Of a stretch of 64,000 nt of DNA, positions 1-9,053 are shown piece by piece. Under the pieces are notes generated by a model that saw nothing but the letters and a program-made list of their open reading frames with translations, searched no databases and was not told where the DNA came from. Made by a program: the position numbers and the translations under genes. How positions within the stretch are numbered: position 1 is the first letter of the stretch; the number at the start of each line of letters is the position of its first letter. This stretch comes from Rhynchopus euleeides (Eukaryota > Euglenozoa > Diplonemea > Diplonemida > Diplonemidae): positions 1,178,001-1,242,000 of the forward strand of contig OY723316.1 of NCBI GenBank assembly GCA_963210315.1. Reading direction: 5' to 3'.

Positions 1-599
1 GCCCCCGACGATGCCGTTTTTAGCAACCAAAATTTTTGGGACAGAACTTGTACCTGGGCTGCACACCACAGGACACATCAAGCAGAGCAAGCACACCTCA
101 ACCTGCCAGATGCACAGAAGAACTGTTGTCGTTGATTGTTCTGAAACATAACAGCTTCTCGGTGCCCTCCAGAGGCCAAAAGGCAAGCCAATATGAGGTA
201 ATCGCGCCAGGAACAGTTGTGGGAGAAGTATGGTACAGTTCGTGTCCCATTTGACGCTGTTCTTGGGAGCTTACGGCAGCTGGGTCTGTGGCACGGCGCA
301 TCCGTTGCCAGGGAGCGCGTCCTCGGGTGTGGTGCCTCACCTGTGAGCATGTGGCACAGGGACGCCATACGAGAGTCTCTCAGATGCCTCCTCTGATGGG
401 AGGCAGCTGACTGGAACAGGCACCTGGTACAGCAGGCACGGGTACAAGAAGTGGCCAGAAATAGCGCCGATGTTTTCGACCCTGCGCTTCGACATCTTGC
501 TGTCCTCACCGCAGCGGTGACCCCCCGCCCTGGAATTTGGGGTGTGGTGTGCTGGCCATGATATATTATGGTGTAAAGTGACTCAGTGGCAGAGCCTGC
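1..599. other. Non-coding or decayed sequence at left edge
   Basis: No convincing gene is seen. A minus-strand frame at 78-509 is open for 143 codons but is rich in Cys, Arg and Ser and matches nothing I recognise. It may be the edge of an old element cut by the window. Confidence 0.4.
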
Positions 600-705
600 A
601 GGAAACGTTTATTAAGCGTTTATCTGAACGTTTATTTCCGCTCAGAATTTTGAGAAACGTTAAACATTTATAAACGCTAAACGTTTTCAACGTTTATTTA
701 ATCAC
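600..705. repeat. AT-rich AACGTTTA-type repeat cluster
   Basis: About eight variants of AAACGTTTA occur in both orientations in about 105 bases, giving a partly palindromic AT-rich block. Similar TTTAAACGTTT blocks lie at 46,322-46,425, 47,820-47,890 and 49,920-49,965, two of which mark the ends of an inverted-repeat element. This one may also be an element end. Confidence 0.6.
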
Positions 706-1167
706 TGCCCTAGGGGGGGTCAAATGCCACCCTTTTACGTGGACAAACACGATTTTTCAAAAAACCGGCGCAGAGGCCTCAAAGCCCCCGTAAACCCTCC
801 AAACCCCCCCAGATCGGTCCGGAAACCCATCGAACCCCACTTTTCCACCATTCCGGGCACCTCAGGTGCCCGAATTGGGGTACCTAAATTTTGTGCCACC
901 GTTTGGTACCGGACAGTGCCACTGTGTGGGAGGTTGGAAAAGAAAATGCCCCAACACACCACATCTGAGGGTTGCAATGCATGTTGCTTGCCAACCACGT
1001 CATCCGGTGGGTGTCAGGCGCTATGTAGGTGGCATTAGCCAGGTCTTCGATGTGTTCTGGCTTGTATATGTACCTCCCTGCCACCATGCACCGGGAGGCT
1101 GCCTGTAGGTACGGAACAAGTCCAGATGGTCGTGTGATTCCTGTGCAGCAGTGCTCCACAACCGGGA
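706..1167. other. Non-coding stretch with possible minus-strand coding remnant
   Basis: A perfect short palindrome, GGGCACCT-C-AGGTGCCC, lies at about 858-874. At 890-1167 a minus-strand frame reads into the N gap with a protein-like composition, but its product is not recognised and it is cut by the gap. Confidence 0.35.
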
Positions 1168-1367
1168 NNNNNNNNNNNNNNNNNNNNNNNNNNNNNNNNN
1201 NNNNNNNNNNNNNNNNNNNNNNNNNNNNNNNNNNNNNNNNNNNNNNNNNNNNNNNNNNNNNNNNNNNNNNNNNNNNNNNNNNNNNNNNNNNNNNNNNNNN
1301 NNNNNNNNNNNNNNNNNNNNNNNNNNNNNNNNNNNNNNNNNNNNNNNNNNNNNNNNNNNNNNNNNNN
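1168..1367. other. Assembly gap, 200 N
   Basis: Exactly 200 consecutive N. A round number usually marks a scaffold gap of unknown true size, so distances across it are not reliable. Confidence 0.95.
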
Positions 1368-1500
1368 AAGCTCACTTTGCTAAACTGGACCCAACTCCCC
1401 ACACTCTTTTTTTCCGACTTTTTCACGGGTTTTTTCCGGTTTTTTTTGGTTTTTTTTGGCGGATGGAGCGAAGACCCCCTATGTTTTTTATTTTTAAAAT
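1368..1500 (+). repeat. Dispersed repeat A, copy 1
   Basis: Begins right after the N gap with AAGCTCACTTTGCTAAACTG, followed by poly-T and TTTTCCGG blocks and GGAGCGAAGACCCCC near 1463-1480. The same text occurs at 8,130-8,316 and reversed at 47,880-48,150. In the third copy it joins a TTTAAAACG terminal repeat, so repeat A may be the end of a larger element. The remaining 1,501-1,900 holds poly-A/T blocks and no gene. Confidence 0.75.
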
Positions 1501-1900
1501 GCAGCATTTGTCCAGCCTTGCCCCCCCCCCTCAGGGGGTTCCATTTGACACGGTCTCCCGCCACCCAACTCCGCCAAACTCAGGGCAAAATTAGGTCGCC
1601 TCTGTTCAGAAGGCCCCTCAAAATGCAACCAACACAATCCCTGCAGGGGATAGGTGTTGAGGGAAATGCTTCCTACCGGGGGTATGGAAATTTAGGCAAA
1701 ATTAGCCAAAATTAGCCAATTTAGCCAGGTTTTTTGGCTGGGGAAAATAGTTGTCCAATTTTTGAAAAAATCGAAAAAAATCGAAAAAAACGCCTAACTG
1801 TTTTTAGCCACTACGGCTAGCCACAGTGGCTAAATTTCCATACGGCCCTGGTGACCCGGGGTCCGAAATTTCGACATGATGGTGCCCCTGACGACCCCAT

Positions 1901-1930
1901 ATTGCGTAGTTTGTGCGTAGTGAAAAGGGG
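1901..1930 (+). repeat. Left copy of 30-bp direct repeat flanking the two-gene transposon
   Basis: ATTGCGTAGTTTGTGCGTAG followed by TGAAAAGGGG. The identical 30 bases recur in the same orientation at 5580-5609, just outside the other end of the element. It could be an unusually long target duplication or a recombination site. Confidence 0.8.
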
Positions 1931-1966
1931 GGGGGGGGTCTCATTTTTTGGTCCCCTTTTCCGGCC

Positions 1967-2866
1967 TCAGCCAGTTCTCTGTCTCTTTGCCGGGTTCCCA
2001 AACTCAAGGAGTTCTTGCTGTTCCGGGGTCAGTGCGGGTGCAGGCGCTTCAGGTGCTGCAGGTTCTTCAGGTTCTTCAGGTGCTGCAGCGCTGGCAGCCT
2101 TCGGTGCGGGTTTCGACGCCGGCTTTGCAGCTGTCTTTCGGGGTGCCCTTTGGCGCGGTGCCTGCTTCAGCTCGTCGGGATGATCCAGCTTCTTCTTCAG
2201 TGTCTTGCAGCTCGTTGCGTGGCGTAGAAATGCATCGGTACTGCTCAATTTTCCGACGTGGCTCGGAATCTTTTTCTTGCAGCTGCAGGTAACGACACCA
2301 TGCCCAACAACAATCCCCAGACCGTCGAGGGAGAGTGGGCGCCTGGATCCCGTGACACAGATCTCTAGTGCCGTTGTGATCCCCTCTGATAACGTCTCCT
2401 GGACGTTGTCAGCGGAGGTTGCCTGTGTGGCGGTGACCTCCGTATACCCCGCGGGGTCCCGTGCCAGCAGCGCCTTCTTCAGCTTTTCGTCGACCCCTCG
2501 GTCGACGCTCGCCTTAATGTCGAGGGCCACCTTCAGGGTGGCACCTTGCATCGCCCTGAAGGCTGTGAGCGTATCATCACTTGCAATCTCCAAGGTGTTC
2601 TCCCCGTGTTCGAACTGCACCGACCCAACCACGACTGCGTCCTTGCCACAGAGAAAGGAGTGCGCTCTCCAGATCGCTCGGACGCGCCTCTTGTAGTCCC
2701 GCTCACTCTCGGATTTTTTGCGACCCTGTTTGGGAGGAAGGCGTGTCTCAAACGCCTTCCACACGGTGTCGAACGTGTCGACACTCGTCACGAGCAACGG
2801 CTCGGCAAAGCTGCCGAACTCCTTCTCGCGATACCGCAGGCTGTACTTCACCGTTACGCACTGCAT
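1967..2866 (-). CDS. Transposon-encoded BED-like zinc-finger protein
   Basis: A 299-residue protein. I chose the Met at 2866 rather than the upstream Met at 2944 because the extra 26 residues cross the G-tract spacer side and look unlike the rest. The N-terminal 170 residues are mixed alpha/beta and basic, with no family recognised. At about residues 210-245 sits CSC, then H and C spaced like a BED zinc finger (C-x-C, about 22 residues, H-x4-C). The tail is an Ala/Pro/Glu-rich linker (APEEPEEPAAPEAP) ending in a basic KRQRTG, a possible nuclear signal. It lies 129 bases downstream of the larger gene on the same strand. Its likely job is binding the element's ends, inferred from the finger and context. 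Confidence 0.65.
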   Translation of the reverse strand: MQCVTVKYSLRYREKEFGSFAEPLLVTSVDTFDTVWKAFETRLPPKQGRKKSESERDYKRRVRAIWRAHSFLCGKDAVVVGSVQFEHGENTLEIASDDTLTAFRAMQGATLKVALDIKASVDRGVDEKLKKALLARDPAGYTEVTATQATSADNVQETLSEGITTALEICVTGSRRPLSLDGLGIVVGHGVVTCSCKKKIPSHVGKLSSTDAFLRHATSCKTLKKKLDHPDELKQAPRQRAPRKTAAKPASKPAPKAASAAAPEEPEEPAAPEAPAPALTPEQQELLEFGNPAKRQRTG

Positions 2867-2939
2867 TGGGCCTTGTATAATATTCTCCTGGAGTGGGCGA
2901 AGTGTGTGATTGAAGGCACTGCATTGATCCAGCAACGAA

Positions 2940-2970
2940 ATCAAAGCGGGGGGTGGGGGGGGGGGGTGAA
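2940..2970. other. G-tract in the spacer between the two transposon genes
   Basis: About 27 bases that are nearly all G on the + strand lie between the stop of the transposase gene and the start of the zinc-finger gene. The same kind of G/C tract forms the element's tips. Confidence 0.8.
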
Positions 2971-2995
2971 GAGTAGCAGCAGCCCTTTCATTTTA

Positions 2996-5251
2996 TCACG
3001 CATGATCCTTTTTATCCTGCTTCTTGAGAGCTGCCAGCAGCCAGTCCACGCGGTCATTTTGAACGTTTCGTTCAATCCCACGTTCGGCACAAATCTCCTG
3101 CAGCTCTTCTTTTGTGCGGGCTTTATCAAATTCACGAAGGATTTGCATCAACCGTGATTTCGAGGCATTCTGTACACCTCGCTTGCCACGCTTTTGAGCT
3201 TGATTAATCAGTTCCGAGTTTGTGAAGCTATCGGAATAATCAAAACGGAGGACAATGTCATTGAGGGCAGTCTCTCTTGCAATTCGCCTTTCCTTCCTTG
3301 ATTCCTCTTTTTCGAATGATTTCAAGTCTTCAAGTTTCCGCTTCCCAATCCGAAGCTTGCGCTCCTTCGTAGTCTCCGGAATACGGGAACGCACTATCGT
3401 AGTGAGTTTCGGCTCACCAACCTCAGCATGCAGAGTTTTCAAATCAGTATCAGAGAAATGCTCAGGAATACAGCAGTGAGCACGGACAAAGTCGTCACGA
3501 ACGGATGAGTGTCCAGCCACTTCGATGACACGCTTAGACCTCCCGCACATCCCTTCCAAGAGGGCCGGGCCAAACGACACCGACGGCTGCACCGCGCGTG
3601 TCTCCTCGCTGGCTGCCCCGAACCTCACCGCTTCCACCAGCATGCTCGTCCCGATAATGACCAGGGCGGTGCGGAAGAACTCCACGCCGCTGTCGAAGGA
3701 CACTACGGGCATGAGCCGGCTTTCGGTTGGGATGCCTTGCTTCCCAAAGTAGGCATCGAGGCCGTGCTGCACTAAGTCATCCGGCCGGACGCCGTTCAGG
3801 TCACTATCGCTGACTTCCCGGATGTCGAGGGAGGGACACTGCGGCGAGGTGTGGAAGCGCAGCCGCCCTACCGTCACCATCCTGCATGAAGTGGCGCTCT
3901 GGAAGACGGTCAGGTCCCCGTCAGAGCTGCACGCCTCCAGCGTCGCTTCACTCCTGGCCGCAGAGAAGAGGTCGAAGGCCCCCGAGCGCCAGTACATCTG
4001 CAGCCATCCCAACGATTTGGGGTCGGTGGTGAAACTCCCTGAGTCTGCGATGGTGGTCAGCAGAGGGTACAAGACCTTGCTGAAAAGCTTCCCGTAGAGG
4101 CACACTTTGTCGATGGCGCTGCGATCAGCAAGGCAGTTTTTCACTGCCACCTTCTTTGTCGACGATTCCGTCGTCGTCATCGAGAAGAAGGTGTGCAGGT
4201 GCTCAGCGACGGTGAGCTCCCCGCAGCGAGCCGACAGCGAGAAGCAGGCAGCTGCACCACTGAGGAAGCGGCCGTTTGTGGCCCGCTGCCACAGGAAGCT
4301 GCTGATGGTGATGCCTACCGTGCTGTGGAGGTAGGCGGCGAACTCTGGTGCTGCGGCACAGTAGTTGGCAGCATAGCACATCAGAGTCATGAAGGGCAAG
4401 TCAGGCTCAATGACTCGCCGGAAGGCCAGATGCAGGCGGTGGTGGGGCTCGAACACAACGACAACGCTCTGCAGCTCGGGTTTCAGACTGGCACCGCGGT
4501 CCAGAAAGAAAGCCGAGAACGACTCCTCGGACAACCCCACGTCATCCTTGCCGAGGACGGAGAACTGGCCTGAAGAGGCCAGGTCCGAAAACCGTTTAAA
4601 GGCGACGGCCAGGTCAACTCTGGTAGTGGGTCCATCAGATGACAGCGTCAGATATGTGGCGAGCACGTGGTAGCGGAGGATCCCGTTCACCCTGTACTGC
4701 ACCGTAAAGTGCCCAAGCTTGGTAGTGTTTGACGGGTCCGCAAACACTGGTGTGAGGTCGTGAATTAACACAAGTTCGCCGTTCTCCCGGATGCCCTGCG
4801 TCTCCCGTAAAAACAACACATCCCGTAGCAGTAGCGACTGCTGCCACGACATCTCCACCGCATGGCGGGTCACCGTCTCGCCCTTGAACTTGGTGATGAG
4901 GGTGTGGATGTTAGAGACAGGGGTGTGGCACTGCATGGCGGTGTCGACCCAGTCGCGCACGTCCAGGCGGGATGCTGGCACTGTCTCTGCCTTCGCCGGA
5001 AGGAACAGCGCCGAGCCCGGGAGCGCGTTCTGCCACAGGCCTTCTGGGAGAGGCCGCATCTCCAATGAATTAACGTCACCACCCTTCAGCAGATGCACCT
5101 CGAGACAGTCACCCTCCGGTTGCAGCCCCACCTCCTCAAGCAGCGCCAGCAGCTTCTCGTGGGTGACACATCCTGCGATGGTCCCCGCGAGGCATCTCAA
5201 CCCCTCAACAGAGGCAACGATGGTGAAGAGCTGTTCCTCTTCCCCAGACAT
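2996..5251 (-). CDS. Candidate transposase, possibly hAT-like; otherwise unrecognised
   Basis: A 751-residue protein. The frame is open to 5536, but those extra codons have a non-coding look; MSGEEEQLF at 5251 is a natural start. A hAT-like layout is suggested by three points in order: D165 in LIHDLTPVF, followed by FTVQYRVNGILRYHVLATY; D251 in FFLDRGASL; and HHRLHLAFRRVI at 270-281, which resembles the 'AH-x-LxL' segment after the second Asp in hAT and ZMYM-type transposases. The C-terminal 110 residues are charged and helical, with a Lys/Arg stretch near 640 and a SAP-like end. The third acidic catalytic residue could not be placed. That the gene belongs to the flanked element is strong; the hAT link is weak. 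Confidence 0.55.
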   Translation of the reverse strand: MSGEEEQLFTIVASVEGLRCLAGTIAGCVTHEKLLALLEEVGLQPEGDCLEVHLLKGGDVNSLEMRPLPEGLWQNALPGSALFLPAKAETVPASRLDVRDWVDTAMQCHTPVSNIHTLITKFKGETVTRHAVEMSWQQSLLLRDVLFLRETQGIRENGELVLIHDLTPVFADPSNTTKLGHFTVQYRVNGILRYHVLATYLTLSSDGPTTRVDLAVAFKRFSDLASSGQFSVLGKDDVGLSEESFSAFFLDRGASLKPELQSVVVVFEPHHRLHLAFRRVIEPDLPFMTLMCYAANYCAAAPEFAAYLHSTVGITISSFLWQRATNGRFLSGAAACFSLSARCGELTVAEHLHTFFSMTTTESSTKKVAVKNCLADRSAIDKVCLYGKLFSKVLYPLLTTIADSGSFTTDPKSLGWLQMYWRSGAFDLFSAARSEATLEACSSDGDLTVFQSATSCRMVTVGRLRFHTSPQCPSLDIREVSDSDLNGVRPDDLVQHGLDAYFGKQGIPTESRLMPVVSFDSGVEFFRTALVIIGTSMLVEAVRFGAASEETRAVQPSVSFGPALLEGMCGRSKRVIEVAGHSSVRDDFVRAHCCIPEHFSDTDLKTLHAEVGEPKLTTIVRSRIPETTKERKLRIGKRKLEDLKSFEKEESRKERRIARETALNDIVLRFDYSDSFTNSELINQAQKRGKRGVQNASKSRLMQILREFDKARTKEELQEICAERGIERNVQNDRVDWLLAALKKQDKKDHA

Positions 5252-5579
5252 TGTTGTTCCTAGGTGCAGTGTGGATGATGGAGTGTGTGTGTAGGTTTTT
5301 TTTCGGGGCATCCGGACCATCTCTGCAGCTGTTGTTTCGTAGAAGTGTGTAGGGGGTACTACGCGGCTCCTGGAGCTCACTTCCTTCCCAGGTGTTTCTG
5401 GGCATGGGGCAACCTTGCCCAGGTGTTTCCCCTGTTCTTTCGGACGGTACATAGTGAGTTCTGGCAATATTTTTTTTTCTCGGTCAGCGCAGTGCCTCCA
5501 GTCCTGTCTCAGTAGCCACACAGAAAGGGGGACCAAAAAAAAACTGGGGGGGGACCAAAAAGCGAGACCCCCCCCCCAG

Positions 5580-5610
5580 ATTGCGTAGTTTGTGCGTAGT
5601 GAAAAGGGGG
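5580..5610 (+). repeat. Right copy of the 30-bp direct repeat flanking the transposon
   Basis: Same 30 bases and same orientation as at 1901-1930, two bases outside the right terminal inverted repeat. Beyond it, 5615-5637 is the reverse complement of 1869-1891. Confidence 0.8.
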
Positions 5611-6011
5611 TAAATCAGGGGCACCAACATGTCGAAAAAAATTTTTTTGGCCAAAAAAAAATTTTTTTTTTTCGCCTGGCTCAACAGAATCTGGGGCTCA
5701 CTGGGGTGCCACACTGAAAAATTTCGGAAAATTTTCGAATTTTTTTTCAGCCATTTTTGGTTAGCCAGGCCTGGGCCCAGCTGGGCCAGGTAGGCCGAAA
5801 TTTCGACATGTCGAAAAAAAATTTCCGGGGGGCTTCGCCCCCCGCCCCCCCCCCCCCCCCACCTCCCTCCCGGCCGGGGGCCGGTACGGTCGGTCGTCGG
5901 CTGCGCCCAAAGGGCGTGCGGTAGCCGACGCCCTTTTGTGCTCGCCTCCTCCCTCCCACACGTATTCGTCCTCTTCATCGCTCTCAGTATTTCCCGTGCC
6001 TGCAGCGCATG

Positions 6012-6038
6012 CATCCACAAGTTTTGTGGATGCATCCA
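6012..6038. repeat. Perfect 10-bp-arm palindrome ATGCATCCAC
   Basis: ATGCATCCAC, seven bases, then GTGGATGCAT. A cluster of the same GGATGCAT words follows at 6,463-6,503. Either could form a hairpin. They may be remains of an inverted-repeat element. Confidence 0.7.
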
Positions 6039-8129
6039 CACACAGCCTGGAGCTCCGAAGCCCTGCCTGCAGTGGATGAATGTGTGCATGCCTGCAGGCA
6101 GTCATCCATACCCGGTTTGCCTGCAGGGGATGGAATTTTCAGGAAATGTGCCAAGGGCCAGTATGGACACCCCTAAAACCCTTCTGAAACCAAAAAGTCC
6201 ACGAAAGGGGTTAAAACGGCTTAATTCGTTGATTTTGTGCATTTCCCTGCATTTCCCAGCCAAAAATCGAATTTGGCTGGGCGAGTAGTTGGCCAAAAAC
6301 GCGAAAAATTCCAAAAAAATTGATTTTTCACAGAGGCCTAGAAACGTGCTCCTGGGTGAATGGGCCCAAAAATCGGCTTTTCGCCATTTTTTTGTCGATT
6401 TTCGGGGTTTCCGGCGATTTTCCTGTCCCAAGTCCATAAGCCATTTTTTGACTTTTTCGGGCATCCATGGATGCCGTGGATGCATGCATGGATGCATCCA
6501 CACCATCCCCGGCCCCACTGAGCTCTGTCCTCTTTCATGACTGACGGGTTCACAGCCCTGCCTCCACGCCCTGACTTCTGTGACCCGCATCCCACGTCTG
6601 AGGGAGAGTCTTCCGAGTGCAGTCACCGAGACCAGGCCGCTATCTTCAGTCGGTTTCTGATCTGTAGTTGGAATTACCGTCTGTCAAGTGCACGTGGTGA
6701 CAATGACTGTGACCCTGTCCCCCCCGCACCCCCCCTGAAACACACCGTCACGGGTTTGTGGCAGGCTCCTTCCCCCCCCCCCCCCCGCACCCCCCCCCGT
6801 TTTCAATTGCGACCCGGTTCCCGGGTTGTGTAGTGGCCGTTTCGCAGCGACCGTCTTCTCATCAGGACGGCCGGTTTCCCTGACGCCGCGATCACCAGTG
6901 GTGCGACGTTCTTGAAGGAGGTACTTCATCCCCCCCCCCCCCCCCCCCCCCCGCTCTGTTGCTTGGGTCTGGGCCTGATCGAAGGATCTGGCTGTGTTGC
7001 TTCTTACTCTGTTGTGCCTGTCATCGAAGAACTGTGGGAGGTCGGAACCAAGGAGGAGGAACTGCTGGGACAGTGCTGCATACTCTCTTGATACACCTTG
7101 GTAAATCTGCGCTCCACTCGCGGTAACCCTAAACCTGGAAACAGGAGACGTCCATCTGGGAACAGATGATCTTGATCGTGTTACCCATCTTTGCTATGAG
7201 CTACGATCAGGTTTTTGTCGTCACATGGGCCCATGAGCCGTGGATCTACTGGTGTTGAAGGACAGGGTGCAGTTCTGGACAATGCATGGTCTGAATCTAA
7301 GGGGCTGATGAACCCGTGGGTCTGATATGATGCAGTGCATGATGACTGTATGCAGCTTCACGGCTGATCTGGAAATCCAGATGGCGGGGAGGTCAAAAAA
7401 ATGCAGATCTCTTTTTCCAGCCCCTGCTGTCCGTATGTGCAGGGGCGGTGCATCCAGATACACCGGGGGACCAGCCGTTTAATGAGATGCCTGCTCCTCC
7501 TCTGTGCGTATTTCTCCTGTCCGTGGCGGCGAATGCGGCGAGGAACTGCGGATTGAGCCCCCCCCCCCCCCCCCCCCCCCCCGTCGGCAGGGGCGGAGCG
7601 TGGGCAGGCTGACGGGGCAAGGCTGTGGCTGTTGAGCCATCGCTCTGGGAGGTCAGCAAAACCTGGAGGAGTATGTGCCACCCCCGGCCGGGGCGCACTC
7701 GCACCCGCTGCACACCCGCAGCAAGATGAGTTGCGGTACCCCGCACAGGTGTTCGAGTGGGCTGCCATGGTCCTGCTCACGACGACCTGCAGGTCACCCG
7801 TCCCTGTCGTGCAGGCAGTGCCAGGAGGTGGTGGCCTCGTCAATCTAGCAGTGTTTGAGTTGACCGGGATGAGGCACTCCACTCTGGGTCTGCTGTTTGT
7901 GATGTACAAGCAACAAGCAGGTCTGACTGGAGTGGCCCTCCTCAACGGGCACACTGGCATCTGTGCAGCAGCACTATCCCACCCCCGGAACGCCCCGCGT
8001 AACACCGGTGGGAAGGACATTGTTCCTGGGCATCTAGAGGAGGACCCGGGCCGTTCGTTGTATTCTTCACAGTCGCAGCCTCCGGCTTGTCGTTGTTCGT
8101 CAGCGTTGCGCCCACCCAGCCTGTGCAGA

Positions 8130-8316
8130 GAACTTGTGCCGTCTTCAACAGTAACTTTTGGCCGACAATTTTTGGGGCATTTTTTCACCAAACAAATTCT
8201 CTCTGCTGGCCAAGTCGAAGACTCGTTTGGGGACTTTTGGTGTCCCCAATTTTTCAATTTTCGAAAAATATGCTCACTTTGCTAAACTGGACCCAACTCC
8301 CCACACTCTTTTTTTA
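8130..8316 (+). repeat. Dispersed repeat A, copy 2
   Basis: Shares with 47,880-48,150 (reversed) a run that includes GTGCCGTCTT, GGCCAAGTCGAAGA, GGGGACTTTTGGTGTCCCC (itself a hairpin) and GCTCACTTTGCTAAACTGGA. It shares the last part with 1,368-1,400. Confidence 0.75.
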
Positions 8317-8439
8317 GCGAAAAACAGCAAATTTCGGCCGATTTTTTCTCATTTTTTTTCATTTTTTTTCACCGACTTTTCCATACCCCCACCGTTTGCC
8401 ATACGATCAGCGCCCTTCTCTCTCTCCCTTCCTGTGCTC

Positions 8440-8560
8440 CGCCACCTTTCTGCACTTCAGACAGGTAGACACGTCCGAAGGACTCACACACAACTATGGG
8501 CTGTCACAGATTTTTTAAAATGGTGGAAGCGGTCAACAAAACAACAACAAGGTTCTTTTC
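8440..8560 (+). mobile_element. Short SIRE-like element fragment
   Basis: Contains TTTCTGCACTTCAGACAGGT at 8,447-8,466 and GGAAGCGGTCAACAA at 8,525-8,539. These are the two landmark motifs of the SIRE-like units seen whole at 33,508-33,909. It is an old, partial, non-autonomous copy. Confidence 0.5.
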
Positions 8561-9053
8561 CCTTCATGTTTCCCTGTAGCAAGTGAGTGAAGCAAACGGA
8601 AAGGATGGTATTTCCCCAAAATTTGAGTACAAGCCGCACGGCTTGTCTTCAAATTTTTAAACCGTGGAATTTGGAAAACCCCGACCCGGCTTCTATTCCG
8701 TGATACGTCTTGTATTTGAACCCCCCCCCCCCCCAGTAACTTACGTAATACTATTCGCCCCCCCCTGGATGGACAACAACCGTACGCAAATACGCTACTT
8801 TCTACAATCAAACCCCCCCCCCCTGTAAGGAAGTAGTAAGGCAGCCCCCTCCGACCTCCCCTCCCGTCCCCCGACTCCCGACCCCCTCTTATCGGAAGCT
8901 ATGCCCGGGTCCCCCCGCCCCACTGATTTCTTGCAACGATTGCCAGTACATCTACACCCAGCCGACACCTCACATCACCCTGACTAGGCGATCTGCTCTG
9001 CTGCAGTATTCGAGTTTCTTTTCGCCCCGGTCGTGCGGTGGGTGATTGCAACG

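Larger units (their letters stand above)
1931..5577 (-). mobile_element. Two-gene DNA transposon with G-tract terminal inverted repeats, possibly hAT-like
   Basis: Terminal inverted repeats of about 26 bases are visible: a G run, then GTCTC, two variable bases, then TTTTTGGTCCCC at 1931-1956, with its reverse complement at 5550-5577. Two genes read leftwards inside, the second stopping 10 bases from the left repeat, so the cargo is compact. The first gene encodes a possible hAT-like transposase and the second a BED-like zinc-finger protein; splitting these over two genes would be unusual for hAT. Outside the ends lie 30-bp direct repeats, and outside those a 23-bp inverted pair (1869-1891 and 5615-5637, 22 of 23 matching). 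Both reading frames are open, so it looks young or still active. The ends and pairing are seen directly; the family is inferred. Confidence 0.6.
5611..9053. other. Repeat-rich non-coding stretch upstream of the giant gene
   Basis: No gene is supported. Contents in order: poly-A/T and GAAATTTCGACATG blocks (5,611-5,830); a GC-rich repeat (5,815-5,945) that recurs reversed at 49,432-49,560; GGATGCATCCA palindromes (6,005-6,140 and 6,460-6,505); poly-C runs of over 20 at 6,930-6,951 and 7,558-7,582; a GC-rich part (7,000-8,130) with open but unconvincing frames on both strands; repeat A (8,130-8,316); and a short SIRE-like piece (8,440-8,560). The promoter or 5' leader of the giant gene must lie near 8,850-9,050 but shows no recognisable signal. 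Confidence 0.6.

Noticed and set aside
884-1715. Open frames running through the N gap
   Set aside because: They are open only because N codons are not stops; nothing can be said about the missing sequence.
7358-8285. Genes on either strand at 7.4-8.3 kb
   Set aside because: Frames overlap on both strands, cross poly-C runs and repeat A, and show no domain.
9033-9053. Upstream GTG as start of the giant gene
   Set aside because: A non-AUG start is unlikely in a eukaryote when two ATGs follow within 30 bases and the signal peptide is intact from them.
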